From an uncultured Lachnospiraceae bacterium (GTDB lineage: Bacteria; Bacillota; Clostridia; Lachnospirales; Lachnospiraceae), in contig CAJTQO010000002.1 of assembly GCA_910578405.1 (NCBI GenBank), forward strand, positions 1 through 47,749: a stretch of 47,749 bases of DNA. The letters are read 5' to 3'. The translations under genes and the position numbers were made by a program. How positions within the stretch are numbered: the stretch's first letter is position 1; every line of letters starts with the position of its first letter. Shown here piece by piece: positions 8,232 through 16,448 of this stretch. The notes under the pieces are model-generated. The model ran no database searches. It was not told the origin of the DNA and was given only the letters and a program-made list of their open reading frames with translations.

Positions 8232-9794
8232 ATGAAATGTCCTAAATGCGGATATGAAATGACGGAAGGCCATTTATATTGCGACCACTGCGGGGAAGAG
8301 ATACGGATTGTGCCTGATTTTGAACCGGAGATAGAGCGGGAAATGACAGAAACGCTCTCCACCTTGTTTGTAGAACTGGCAGAGGAAACGGCGCTGGAGC
8401 TTTCGGATAATGGTCTAAAAAGCGGCCGGGCGGAAAGCGGCAGGGGAAAAGAATCTGGATGGCAGACGAAGGAAAGCCGTGGGGAAGACCGGGGAACCGA
8501 GGATGGAAGCCAGGAAAAAGCCGGAGGAAAAGGGGCTGATAGGAAAAAAAGCAAGGCCCGGAAAAAAAGAAGGGGAACGATACTAGGCGCCGTCTGTATC
8601 CTTTTATTGATGGCCGCTGCGGCAGGCGCGTGGGGAAATTACAGCTATCGCCGTCTCTATTCTGTGGAATACCAAATGCAGGAGGCGCAGGAGGAAGCGG
8701 CTTCACAGAGGTATGCACAGGCCATAATATGGATGGAAAAAGCCCATGAGCTGGAGCCGGAGAATGTGGATATCCTTTTTCAGATTGCTGATTATTATGA
8801 CGTACAGGGAAAAAATGACATGGTTTTATCCACGCTGGAGCCAATGATAGAGCAGCCGGAAATTTATGGGGACGCGGCGGAGGAAAAGGCTTACGGAAAA
8901 ACCATAGAGATATATAAAGAGCTGGGGCAGTACGAAGAAATCAGCCAATTGCTGAATTCCTGCGGTCGGGAAGACATTGTGACCCAGTTTCAGCAGTTTA
9001 TAGCCAAACCGCCGGAGTTTAGTTATGAAGGGGGGAGGTATAAAGAGGTGCTGCCGTTGAAGCTAAGCGCCAATACATCGGGAAAGATTTACTATACTAT
9101 GGATGGAACCAGGCCCAATAAGCAAAGTACGGTATATACGGCTCCTATTTTTCTGGAAACTGGCTCTTATATTGTAACGGCTTATTTTGTCAATGATTAT
9201 GGGATAGAGAGCGAAGTGGTTTCCAATACGTATCATATGGAGCTTCAGGCGCCGCCTCCGCCGGAGGTTTCGGTATACAGCGGTGATTATGAGGAGCCGC
9301 ATATGATTGAAGTGGATGTGCCGGAGGACTGTACCGTATATTATACGTCAGACGGCTCGGATCCCACCATTGACAGCCCCCGTTATACGACAGCCATATC
9401 CATGCCATTGGGACAGTCGGTCTACAAATTTATTGCAGTCAGCCCGGAGGGGGCAGTCAGTGAAGCGACTGTGCGCAATTATCAGCTTGCGCTCCATACG
9501 GATGTGACGACGGATATGGCGGTGTCCAGCGTAATCCAGGCTTTGATGAGGGCGGATGTGCTTTTGGATGAAAACGGGAAACTGCGCGGCATGAGCGGCC
9601 GTAATGTATATAAATATAATGCAGTGGTGCGGATTGAGGGGTACGGCGACTATTATGTCATATATGAATATTATGAAGACGCTATCGGCATCCAGTCCAA
9701 GACAGAACGTTTGTACGGTGTAAATGTGCAAAACGGCATTGCCTGCCGGATTACATATGACGCAGATGGGCGGATTGTGCTGTTGGATATTTAG
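8232..9794 (+). CDS. Zinc-ribbon, single-TM protein with TPR and chitobiase-C-like repeats
   Basis: 520 residues. It begins with a zinc ribbon (MKCPKCGYEM, then CDHCGEEI), followed by a charged linker. One membrane helix near residues 115-135 (GTILGAVCILLLMAAAAGAW) comes next. About 60 residues then resemble TPR helices (YAQAIIWMEKAHELEPENVD). Two copies of a beta-rich module follow, with IYYTMDGTRPNKQSTVYTAP and VYYTSDGSDPTIDSPRYTTA. These signatures resemble the chitobiase/beta-hexosaminidase C-terminal domain. The last ~95 residues (VTTDMAVSSVIQALMRADVL onward) are unrecognised. I chose the ATG at 8232 because the zinc ribbon starts there and the upstream in-frame codons overlap folD. The topology implies a cytosolic zinc ribbon and an external C-terminal part. 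Its substrate is unknown; the double module suggests wall-polysaccharide binding. Confidence 0.8.
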   Translation: MKCPKCGYEMTEGHLYCDHCGEEIRIVPDFEPEIEREMTETLSTLFVELAEETALELSDNGLKSGRAESGRGKESGWQTKESRGEDRGTEDGSQEKAGGKGADRKKSKARKKRRGTILGAVCILLLMAAAAGAWGNYSYRRLYSVEYQMQEAQEEAASQRYAQAIIWMEKAHELEPENVDILFQIADYYDVQGKNDMVLSTLEPMIEQPEIYGDAAEEKAYGKTIEIYKELGQYEEISQLLNSCGREDIVTQFQQFIAKPPEFSYEGGRYKEVLPLKLSANTSGKIYYTMDGTRPNKQSTVYTAPIFLETGSYIVTAYFVNDYGIESEVVSNTYHMELQAPPPPEVSVYSGDYEEPHMIEVDVPEDCTVYYTSDGSDPTIDSPRYTTAISMPLGQSVYKFIAVSPEGAVSEATVRNYQLALHTDVTTDMAVSSVIQALMRADVLLDENGKLRGMSGRNVYKYNAVVRIEGYGDYYVIYEYYEDAIGIQSKTERLYGVNVQNGIACRITYDADGRIVLLDI

Positions 9795-10155
9795 AGGGTG
9801 GAGGGTTTAATTTGTTGGCGGCTTAAAAGGAAACAGCCGGCTCTTTAATTGATTGGCGTCTGCGGGGGTGAGCGTTTTCTCTGAGTTTTGAAGGTTCTTG
9901 CAAAAGGGAATCACAGTTAAAAAGATGTAAAATGCGCCTCGCAGGCTCCATGCTTAAAGATAGGGGGTTTTGGCTCCATTTCAAAAAATATAGACAAAAA
10001 GTTACAAATATGATAATATGTGAATAGTATAAATGAATAATGTAGGTGAAATGTGCTTTTGAAGCAAAATTTTAAGGGCTTTTTAGATATGGGTAAAGTA
10101 TAGGATATGTTTTTTTATTACAAGTGTATTATTTATGATAAAGGGGAATATTATT
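9795..10155. other. Non-coding stretch before the A+T-rich cassette
   Basis: No gene is seen here. Composition shifts from normal to clearly A+T-rich near 9980. A weak 5-bp hairpin (CGGCT/AGCCG near 9816-9840) follows the preceding stop. A possible promoter is TAGACA (9991-9996), 17 bases, TAATAT (10014-10019), which would serve the cassette; the match is modest. Confidence 0.4.
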
Positions 10156-10632
10156 GTGGAACAAAAGACAAATGAGGATGGAAAGTTTCATAAGAGAAAT
10201 GAGAGGGCGAATATTGTACAGATTATTTTGAGATATGAAATGATCTATATTGTAAAGTTTGTTGTTTTTTTATTAATCTTTGTCACCGTGTCAATTAGAA
10301 CGAAAGAGGTGGATATTAAGCAGATATCAAAACAGAATATAATAGGGACGTTTACTTTTGTATTATCAACCACGATTGATTGCGCTGTTTTAGCGCGAAG
10401 CATAAATTCTTCTATAAAAGGGATAATCAACAGTATTCATCTGTTCTTTACTTTTATTATGTTCTTATGTGCATTATATGTTATTCTGATTTTTATGGAA
10501 TTTATTAGCATCTCTTTTTTGTTGGTGCATATATGTAATTGTATAAGTATGCTGTGTTGTTTCAGCCCATTATTAGAATTAGGGTATGACACTATTTTAC
10601 ATATGAATAATGAAAAACTAAATGGATATTGA
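10156..10632 (+). CDS. Unknown multi-pass membrane protein, first gene of A+T-rich cassette
   Basis: 158 residues from the GTG at 10156, chosen because AAGGGG lies at 10141-10146; an in-frame ATG at 10135 has no ribosome site. The N-terminal ~25 residues are charged, then three or four hydrophobic segments follow (IYIVKFVVFLLIFVTVSI; IIGTFTFVLSTTIDCAVLA; a long one from SIHLFFTFIMFLCALYVILI to the CISMLCC region). No family is recognised. It overlaps the longest form of the next frame, and codon use is strongly A/T-biased compared with neighbouring genes, which points to transfer. It may be a membrane sensor, channel or anchor for the other two products. Confidence 0.6.
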   Translation: MEQKTNEDGKFHKRNERANIVQIILRYEMIYIVKFVVFLLIFVTVSIRTKEVDIKQISKQNIIGTFTFVLSTTIDCAVLARSINSSIKGIINSIHLFFTFIMFLCALYVILIFMEFISISFLLVHICNCISMLCCFSPLLELGYDTILHMNNEKLNGY

Positions 10633-10672
10633 GTTAAACTTTTATGGGCAAAAGAAAGGGGATATAATATAT

Positions 10673-10873
10673 ATGTATATGGTTGGAGTAATTTTTTGTA
10701 TTATAGGGTTTGTTTTTTTATTTTTAGTTTGGAAAGAGGTTTTGTGTATATACAGGAATCCATTTCCGCTTTTTTGTAATGGGGACAAACGCTTTGCAGA
10801 AATAGTAGATAAGAAAGAGGAAAATTATAAAACCAGGTCTATTTTAAAGGATATAGGCTATGAGAAAAAGTGA
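10673..10873 (+). CDS. Unknown small single-TM protein, second gene of cassette
   Basis: 66 residues from the ATG at 10673, preceded by AAAGGGG at 10655-10661. An upstream in-frame ATG at 10622, inside the previous gene, would give 83 residues but has no ribosome site. One N-terminal membrane helix (MVGVIFCIIGFVFLFLVW) is followed by a charged ~40-residue tail (RFAEIVDKKEENYKTRSILK), probably cytosolic. It overlaps the next start by 14 bases, suggesting translational coupling. Family not recognised. Confidence 0.5.
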   Translation: MYMVGVIFCIIGFVFLFLVWKEVLCIYRNPFPLFCNGDKRFAEIVDKKEENYKTRSILKDIGYEKK

Positions 10874-11420
10874 TTTTGATGTTTTTTCTGATATCATATA
10901 TCAATATTATAAGGAATTGGAACATATTGATAAGAGAGATTTTAATGGAAAAGTATTGAAGTTTCGGTCTCAAAGATTGTTTTTGGTATATTACTATTAC
11001 GAATCTTTGAGGAAGGATATCCGGAAATTGTATATGTCAGACGAAGCAAAGCCAATGGATCGTCATAAGATTGCGGCAAGTGTTATGTGCGCCATCCTTA
11101 AGGGGAAAGTAGTGAAAGTGCAAAGGCTGATACCCAATTTACCAATGCATCTTTTAATGGCTAATGAATATATTGCTTTTTATTGTGCTTTAAATTTAGT
11201 GGAAATGTACGTAAGAGATGCTGTAGATAATAAAGAATATTCTTTGGTTATGCCTCAAACATTTATAGAGGAAGAGAATCCAAAGACATCATATATTGAA
11301 AACATATGCAAGGTATTATACTATACAAAAAATATCCGGGTTTGTGATGTCCTTTCTTATGCCAATATTTTATTTCTTCTGGAAAAATATACCAATACTC
11401 TCATATTGCAAAAGAAATAA
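10860..11420 (+). CDS. Unknown soluble helical protein, third gene of cassette
   Basis: 186 residues, with AAAGGA about 8 bases before the ATG. No signal or membrane helix is seen. The sequence is largely helical and rich in Tyr/Lys/Leu (VFSDIIYQYYKELEHIDKRD; LFLVYYYYESLRKDIRKLYM). A more structured core lies around MDRHKIAASVMCAILKGKVV and MANEYIAFYCALNLVEMYVR. It ends shortly before a terminator, so it closes the three-gene unit. I recognise no catalytic motif. Together with the two membrane genes it could form a membrane-tethered complex, for example a phage-defence or toxin/immunity module, but that is only inference. Confidence 0.65.
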   Translation: MRKSDFDVFSDIIYQYYKELEHIDKRDFNGKVLKFRSQRLFLVYYYYESLRKDIRKLYMSDEAKPMDRHKIAASVMCAILKGKVVKVQRLIPNLPMHLLMANEYIAFYCALNLVEMYVRDAVDNKEYSLVMPQTFIEEENPKTSYIENICKVLYYTKNIRVCDVLSYANILFLLEKYTNTLILQKK

Positions 11421-11479
11421 GCGCTTAGAATGTGGTTTGTTCTGGTTACTGTGGATGCAATGGGTCTATAAAAGTTTTA

Positions 11480-11518
11480 AGCCTCTGATCCGAAAGGTAG
11501 GAGGCTGTTTTCTGTTTT
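11480..11518 (+). terminator. Probable terminator after the A+T-rich cassette
   Basis: AGCCTC (11480-11485) pairs with GAGGCT (11501-11506) and is followed by the T-rich run GTTTTCTGTTTTTT. The stem is short, so the call is moderate. Confidence 0.55.
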
Positions 11519-11697
11519 TTGACCGGAAAGAAAATAGTAAAATACTGTAGATGCAAATTTTTATAAAATAAGTTGCGTTTCCTGTATTTTTCTATTATGA
11601 TAGATTCGAATGGCTTTCGCACAGTAAAGCAATAAGCAGTTTCGGGAGATGATGCGGCAGAATTTCTATAGAAAGATATGGCACATATAACAAAATT

Positions 11698-11718
11698 GAA
11701 GCGGATGCGGAACTGGAA
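11698..11718. repeat. 21-bp direct repeat, copy 1 (copy 2 at 11806-11826)
   Basis: The 21 bases starting GAAGCGGATGCGG occur identically at 11698-11718 and 11806-11826, 108 bases apart. Copy 1 also forms the left arm of an 8-bp hairpin. The copies bracket the junction between the A+T-rich cassette region and nfnA. Confidence 0.85.
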
Positions 11719-11838
11719 ACAGCATCCGCGTTCTAAAGAGGCGGCAAAGAAAGAGCTGTCCAAGATAAGGGACAGGGATTTCTTTGCAAAGGAGGACGTC
11801 TCGTAGAAGCGGATGCGGAACTGGAATAGGAGGAGAAA

Positions 11839-12717
11839 ATGTTTAAAATTTTAGAAGCAAGGGAGCTGGCAGCAAATATTTACCTCATGGTAGTAGAGGC
11901 GAGGCGTGTTGCGAAGAAATGCCAGCCAGGACAGTTTATTATTGTAAGAATGGATGAGGAAGGGGAGAGGATTCCGCTTACCATTTGTGACTATAGCAGG
12001 GAGGACGGAACGGTTACTATAGTATTCCAGACCGTGGGGGCAGGGACGATGAAGATGGCAGGATTAAAAGCAGGCGACAGCTTCCATGATTTTGTAGGCC
12101 CGTTGGGCTGCCCTTCGGAGTTTGTAAATGAGCCGCAGGAAGAACTGGGAAAGAAAAAGATGCTGTTTGTGGCAGGCGGCGTAGGCGCTGCGCCGGTTTA
12201 CCCCCAAGTGAAGTGGCTGAAGGAACGAGGGATAGAAGCGGATGTAATCGTGGGCGCGAAAACAAAAGATTTGCTTATCCTGGAAAAAGAAATGGAGGCA
12301 GTGGCAGGAAATCTGTATGTGACAACAGACGACGGCTCTTATGGAAGAAGCGGGATGGTGACGCAGACCATCAAAGACCTGGTGGCGGAGGGCAAACGCT
12401 ATGATGTCTGTGTGGCGATAGGCCCGATGATTATGATGAAATTTGTATGCAAAATGACAGAGGAACTGGGCATACCTACGATTGTCAGCTTGAACCCGAT
12501 TATGGTCGATGGCACCGGAATGTGCGGCGCATGTCGCGTGACGGTAGGCGGTGAAGTGAAATTTGCCTGTGTGGATGGGCCGGAATTTGACGGCCATAAA
12601 GTAGACTTTGACCAGGCAATGAAACGTCAGCAGATGTATAAAACGGCAGAGGGCCGGGCGGCCCTAAAACAGCAGGAAGGAGACGCCCATCACGGTGGGT
12701 GCGGTCAGTGCGGTTAA
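11839..12717 (+). CDS. nfnA: NfnA: small subunit of NADH-dependent ferredoxin:NADP oxidoreductase
   Basis: 292 residues. An N-terminal FAD-binding barrel (GQFIIVRMDEEGERIPLTIC) is followed by an NAD(P)-binding half with FVAGGVGAAPVYPQVKWLKE. A [2Fe-2S] region near the end carries Cys229, Cys232 and Cys244 (GTGMCGACRVTV...FACVDG). This family is also called dihydroorotate dehydrogenase electron-transfer subunit-like or sulfide dehydrogenase beta subunit. With NfnB it forms the cytosolic flavin-based bifurcating transhydrogenase coupling NADH, ferredoxin and NADPH. The C-terminus ends in a His/Gly/Cys-rich tail (HHGGCGQCG). AGGAGGAG gives a strong ribosome site. nfnB starts 124 bases downstream on the same strand, which supports the assignment over a stand-alone reductase. 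Confidence 0.92.
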   Translation: MFKILEARELAANIYLMVVEARRVAKKCQPGQFIIVRMDEEGERIPLTICDYSREDGTVTIVFQTVGAGTMKMAGLKAGDSFHDFVGPLGCPSEFVNEPQEELGKKKMLFVAGGVGAAPVYPQVKWLKERGIEADVIVGAKTKDLLILEKEMEAVAGNLYVTTDDGSYGRSGMVTQTIKDLVAEGKRYDVCVAIGPMIMMKFVCKMTEELGIPTIVSLNPIMVDGTGMCGACRVTVGGEVKFACVDGPEFDGHKVDFDQAMKRQQMYKTAEGRAALKQQEGDAHHGGCGQCG

Positions 12718-12841
12718 TTACATATCTGATGCAGCAAGTAACGCATAACTTTTTGGATGCGGCCAATGATGCTTCCATGGGAGGTTTTTGGCGGTGTATG
12801 CAAGATTAGGATTAGAAAACTGGAATTAGGAGATTGATAGT

Positions 12842-14227
12842 ATGGATGTTATGAAGAAGGTGCCTGTACGTGAACAGGAAGCGAAGGTGCGCGCTGCCAA
12901 TTTTGAAGAGGTGTGCCTTGGATACAATAAAGAAGAAGCAATGGAAGAAGCGGCCCGCTGCATTAACTGCAAGAATGCGCAGTGTGTAAAAGGATGCCCG
13001 GTGGCCATTAACATTCCTGGTTTTATAGAAAAAGTAAAGAATGGGGATGTAGAAGCCGCTTACCAGGTAATCAGCGAGGCCAGCGCCCTTCCGGCAGTTT
13101 GCGGCCGCGTATGCCCCCAGGAGAGCCAATGCGAAGGGAAATGTATCCGCGGGATGAAAGGGGAGCCGGTTTCCATAGGCAAACTGGAACGTTTTGTGGC
13201 GGATTGGGCAAGGGAAAATGGGATTCAGCCAACAGGGCCAAAGGAAAAGAACGGTAAGAAGGTAGCGGTTATTGGTTCCGGCCCGGCAGGACTGACCTGC
13301 GCAGGGGATTTGGCTAAAATGGGCTATGAAGTGACGATATTTGAAGCCCTGCACGAGGCAGGCGGCGTGTTGGTATATGGGATTCCTGAATTCCGTCTTC
13401 CGAAAAAAGATGTGGTGGCAAAGGAAATTGAAAACGTAAAGGCTTTGGGCGTTCAAATTGAAACAAACGTGGTAGTGGGTAAGTCCGTTACCATAGATGA
13501 ATTGCTGCAGGAAGAAGGCTTTGACGCAGTGTTTATCGGTTCCGGCGCCGGGTTGCCCAAGTTTATGGGGATTCCGGGAGAACAGGCTAACGGTGTGTTC
13601 TCTGCCAATGAGTACCTGACCAGAAGCAATCTGATGAAGGCTTTTGACGAATCTTCCAATACACCGATTATGAGAGGAAAGAAAGTTGCTGTAGTAGGAG
13701 GCGGGAATGTGGCGATGGATGCTGCCAGGACCGCTTTGCGTCTTGGAGCGGAAGTGCATATTGTATACAGGCGCAGTGAAGAAGAGCTTCCGGCCAGGGT
13801 AGAGGAAGTGCATCATGCAAAGGAAGAGGGAATTATTTTTGACCTTTTAACCAATCCGGTGGAAATCCTGACGGATGACAACGGCTGGGTAAGCGGTATG
13901 AAATGTGTGAAAATGGAGCTTGGCGAACCGGACGAATCGGGCAGGAGAAGACCGGTGGTGAAACCGGGTTCTGAATTTACGATTGAGGCGGATACGGTTA
14001 TTATGTCGCTTGGCACATCCCCTAACCCGTTGATTTGCGCTACGACGCAAGGACTGGAGACAAATAAGTGGAAGTGCATTGTGGCAGAGGAAGCCACCGG
14101 CAAGACAACGAAAGAGGGTGTGTATGCCGGGGGTGATGCGGTGACGGGCGCCGCTACGGTTATCCTTGCCATGGGAGCCGGGAAAGCCGGGGCCAAAGGG
14201 ATTGACGAATATCTAAGAAGCAGGTAG
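12842..14227 (+). CDS. nfnB: NfnB: large subunit, glutamate-synthase-small-chain-like flavoprotein
   Basis: 461 residues. The N-terminal domain carries two four-Cys groups for [4Fe-4S] clusters: Cys40, 43, 48, 52 (CINCKNAQCVKGCPV) and Cys87, 91, 97, 101. It is followed by an FAD Rossmann motif VIGSGPAG (143-150) and an NADPH Rossmann motif VAVVGGGNVAMDAA. Families often name this gltA or gltD. Pairing with nfnA and the absence of a glutamate-synthase large subunit in the window favour NfnB. In the known complex this subunit holds the bifurcating FAD. AGGAG precedes the ATG. A probable terminator follows the stop. Confidence 0.93.
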   Translation: MDVMKKVPVREQEAKVRAANFEEVCLGYNKEEAMEEAARCINCKNAQCVKGCPVAINIPGFIEKVKNGDVEAAYQVISEASALPAVCGRVCPQESQCEGKCIRGMKGEPVSIGKLERFVADWARENGIQPTGPKEKNGKKVAVIGSGPAGLTCAGDLAKMGYEVTIFEALHEAGGVLVYGIPEFRLPKKDVVAKEIENVKALGVQIETNVVVGKSVTIDELLQEEGFDAVFIGSGAGLPKFMGIPGEQANGVFSANEYLTRSNLMKAFDESSNTPIMRGKKVAVVGGGNVAMDAARTALRLGAEVHIVYRRSEEELPARVEEVHHAKEEGIIFDLLTNPVEILTDDNGWVSGMKCVKMELGEPDESGRRRPVVKPGSEFTIEADTVIMSLGTSPNPLICATTQGLETNKWKCIVAEEATGKTTKEGVYAGGDAVTGAATVILAMGAGKAGAKGIDEYLRSR

Positions 14228-14256
14228 AGAAGGGATAGGGAAGTCCGGAGGACTGG

Positions 14257-14293
14257 AGGGGCGGTTGTGCATAGTGCGGCTGCCTCTTTTCTT
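14257..14293 (+). terminator. Probable terminator after nfnB
   Basis: AGGGGCGG (14257-14264) can pair with CTGCCTCT (14280-14287), 8 bp with two G-U pairs, followed by TTTCTT. The long loop and wobble pairs make it moderate. Confidence 0.5.
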
Positions 14294-14373
14294 GAGGGAC
14301 GAAGTGTGGAAAAAAATCTATTGAGCGGGTTGGAACGGAATAGGAAAACAGGAAGGAAATAGTTGGGGTTATT

Positions 14374-15903
14374 ATGCAGCAGGAGATGAAATGCCCAAAA
14401 TGCGGGGAAGTTTTTATGGTGGATGAAGCCGGGTATGCGCAGATTGTCCGGCAGGTCAGGGATAAGGAGTTTCAAAATGAATTGAAACAGCGGGAAAAGG
14501 AGCTAAAGCAAAAGCAGGAGGGGGAACTGAAGCTGGCGCAGATGGAGCAGAAGGCCGAATTTGACAAGGCGCTCCAGGAAAAGGAAACAGAACTGTCGGG
14601 GAAAGAAAAGGAAATTGAGAAGCTGGTGGCGAAGCTTTCCGGAAGTGAAATGGAGAAACAGCTTGCGGTAAAGGAGGCTGTGCAGGAAAAAGAAAAAGAA
14701 ATTGCAGAAAAAATAGAGGAAATGTCGCAACTAAAAGAAAAGTTTTCCGCAGGGGAGCGAGGAAAAGACCAACTGATTGCAGAGCTGAAGGCGCAGATTT
14801 CCGGAAAAGAAACAGAAAAGAGGCTGGCGGTCAGTGAAGCGGTGAATGGGAAAGAAAAAGAGCGGGAGGAGGCTCTGGAGAAGAAAAATAAGGAACTGGC
14901 GGAAAAACTCCATATGATTGAGGAATTAAAGGCAAAGCTGGAAAAAGGGGAAACGGAAAAGAGACTGGCGGTTTCAGAGGCTATACAAGGGAAAGAAAAA
15001 GAAATTTCCGAAAAAGCTGCGGAAATTATTGAGTTGCAGGGTAAACTTTCCAATAAAGCGGCAGAAAATAAATTGAAGGAACAGGCTTTGCAGAGGCAGT
15101 ATGAGGACAAGCTGAAACTAAAAGACGAGCAGATTGAATACTATAAGGATTTCAAAGCGCGGCAGTCTACGAAGATGATTGGGGAGAGCCTGGAGCAGCA
15201 CTGTTTAAACCAATTTAATGCCCTGCGGATGACTGCCTTCCCCGCGGCTTATTTTGAGAAAGACAATGACGCGAAAACTGGGAGCAAAGGAGATTTTATT
15301 TTCCGGGAAGCGGCGGAGGGCGTGGAGTTTATTTCCATTATGTTTGAAATGAAGAATGAAATGGATGAAACGTCCACCAAACATAAAAATGAGGATTTTC
15401 TTAAAGAGCTGGATAAAGACAGGAGGGAAAAGAAGTGTGAATATGCGGTGCTGGTTTCCCTATTGGAAATAGATAACGAACTATACAACAATGGAATTGT
15501 GGATGTTTCCTACAAATATGAAAAAATGTACGTGATACGCCCTCAGTTTTTTATCCCTATGATTACCTTGCTGCGGAATGCGGCGCTGAATTCCCTGCAA
15601 TACCGCCAGGAATTGGAGGCCGCGAAGCACCAGCAGGTGGACATTCTTCATTTTGAAGAAAATATGAATGCTTTTAAAGAAGGATTTGCACGTAATTACA
15701 GAATTGCAAGCGATAAGTTCAAGACAGCCATTGACGAAATTGACAAGACGATTACCCATTTGCAGAAAACGAAAGAGGCGCTGCTTTCTTCTGAGAATAA
15801 CCTTCGCCTGGCAAACAATAAGGCAGAGGATTTGAGCATAAAAAGGCTGACGAAAAATGCGCCTGCGGTGAAAGAGATGTTTGACGGGCTAGAGCGTGTT
15901 TGA
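14374..15903 (+). CDS. DUF2130 protein with long coiled coil
   Basis: 509 residues. It begins with a short CxxC knuckle (KCPKCGEVF). About 220 residues of Lys/Glu coiled coil follow, containing three related ~45-residue units, each with a version of EKRLAVSEAVNGKEKE. A globular C-terminal part (from about QSTKMIGESLEQHCLNQFNA to FEMKNEMDET and DRREKKCEYAVLVSLLEIDN) matches what I know as DUF2130. It has nuclease-like features (EMKNE after a conserved acidic segment), though activity is unproven. No membrane segment is seen. The ribosome site is weak (AAGGAA). The stop codon and last residues ERV lie inside a MITE-like element, so the C-terminus may have been altered by its insertion. Confidence 0.85.
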   Translation: MQQEMKCPKCGEVFMVDEAGYAQIVRQVRDKEFQNELKQREKELKQKQEGELKLAQMEQKAEFDKALQEKETELSGKEKEIEKLVAKLSGSEMEKQLAVKEAVQEKEKEIAEKIEEMSQLKEKFSAGERGKDQLIAELKAQISGKETEKRLAVSEAVNGKEKEREEALEKKNKELAEKLHMIEELKAKLEKGETEKRLAVSEAIQGKEKEISEKAAEIIELQGKLSNKAAENKLKEQALQRQYEDKLKLKDEQIEYYKDFKARQSTKMIGESLEQHCLNQFNALRMTAFPAAYFEKDNDAKTGSKGDFIFREAAEGVEFISIMFEMKNEMDETSTKHKNEDFLKELDKDRREKKCEYAVLVSLLEIDNELYNNGIVDVSYKYEKMYVIRPQFFIPMITLLRNAALNSLQYRQELEAAKHQQVDILHFEENMNAFKEGFARNYRIASDKFKTAIDEIDKTITHLQKTKEALLSSENNLRLANNKAEDLSIKRLTKNAPAVKEMFDGLERV

Positions 15904-16021
15904 AAATTGCTTTCCGGCAGATGTATGTCACAATTTGTAGGAGATTTGCGCCAAAGGAAAGGCGTGTCACCTGGATTTGGCGGGGCGTGCATTGTCAGGA
16001 ATGCGTGTTCAAACACACTCT
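15891..16021. mobile_element. MITE-like element with 14-bp terminal inverted repeats
   Basis: The ends are AGAGCGTGTTTGAA (15891-15904) and TTCAAACACACTCT (16008-16021), inverted copies with one mismatch. Inside are nested inverted pairs: AAATTG/CAATTT (15904-15909, 15931-15936) and CGCCAAA/TTTGGCG (15949-15955, 15976-15982). There is no coding capacity. At 131 bp it looks like a non-autonomous miniature element or a structured intergenic repeat. Its left end supplies the stop codon of the DUF2130 gene. Confidence 0.6.
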
Positions 16022-16284
16022 AAGGCAGGGGTGAGCGGGCATTTGTCTTGGCTGTTGACAGCGGCCAAAGGATGTCAATCGGAACCAATTTATGGCAAAG
16101 CGGTTTGCAGAGCGGTTTTTGGGAAAAGCGCTGGAAATATACGGACTGGCTTTGTTTGCGGTCAAACAGTCGTTTCCGGTCAGTTTATCACGGATTGCAC
16201 GTTCTAGTTAGAGGATAATACGGTTGCAATCACTGACCAAAAAGCGACTGCAAAATAGTGACAGACTAAGAGCATAAAAATATT
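16022..16284. other. Non-coding stretch before the sortase promoter
   Basis: No gene is supported. I see a short palindrome GCTGTTGACAGC near 16050 and a 7-bp inverted pair GATTGCA/TGCAATC around 16190-16240. Nothing else is assigned. Confidence 0.5.
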
Positions 16285-16313
16285 TTGAAAAACCCAAAAA
16301 AATATGCTACAAT
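16285..16313 (+). promoter_or_regulatory. Sigma-A-type promoter of the sortase/LRR locus
   Basis: TTGAAA (16285-16290), 17 bases, TACAAT (16308-16313), with TGC just before the -10 (extended -10). It leaves a leader of about 130 bases. A second weaker pair, TTGAAT/TAAAAT with 16-base spacing, lies at 16329-16356. Confidence 0.75.
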
Positions 16314-16448
16314 ATACAGATAAAAGACTTGAATTAATTTTGAGGTATAGTAAAATAGTAGATGTGCGGGTGTGCAGCCTGCAGGGCAGTGCATATATTA
16401 ATATGTATGGCATCGCCGGAAACAAGGATAAAAGGAGAAATGGGGCAT

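Larger units (their letters stand above)
11421..11838. other. Non-coding stretch between the cassette and nfnA
   Basis: No convincing gene is seen. It contains a likely terminator at 11480-11518, a 21-bp direct repeat at 11698-11718 and 11806-11826, and a perfect 8-bp hairpin (GCGGATGC at 11701-11708 with GCATCCGC at 11722-11729). The second repeat copy ends just before the AGGAGG ribosome site of nfnA. Confidence 0.6.

Noticed and set aside
11296..11550. An 84-codon plus frame at the end of the A+T-rich cassette
   Set aside because: Overlaps the third cassette gene, runs through the terminator and lacks a start signal.
12812..13816. A 334-codon minus-strand frame opposite nfnB
   Set aside because: Mirror of a well-matched iron-sulfur flavoprotein; no family features or start signal.
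14374..15100. DUF2130 coiled coil as an SMC/RecN-type protein
   Set aside because: No Walker motifs are present; the C-terminal domain fits DUF2130 instead.
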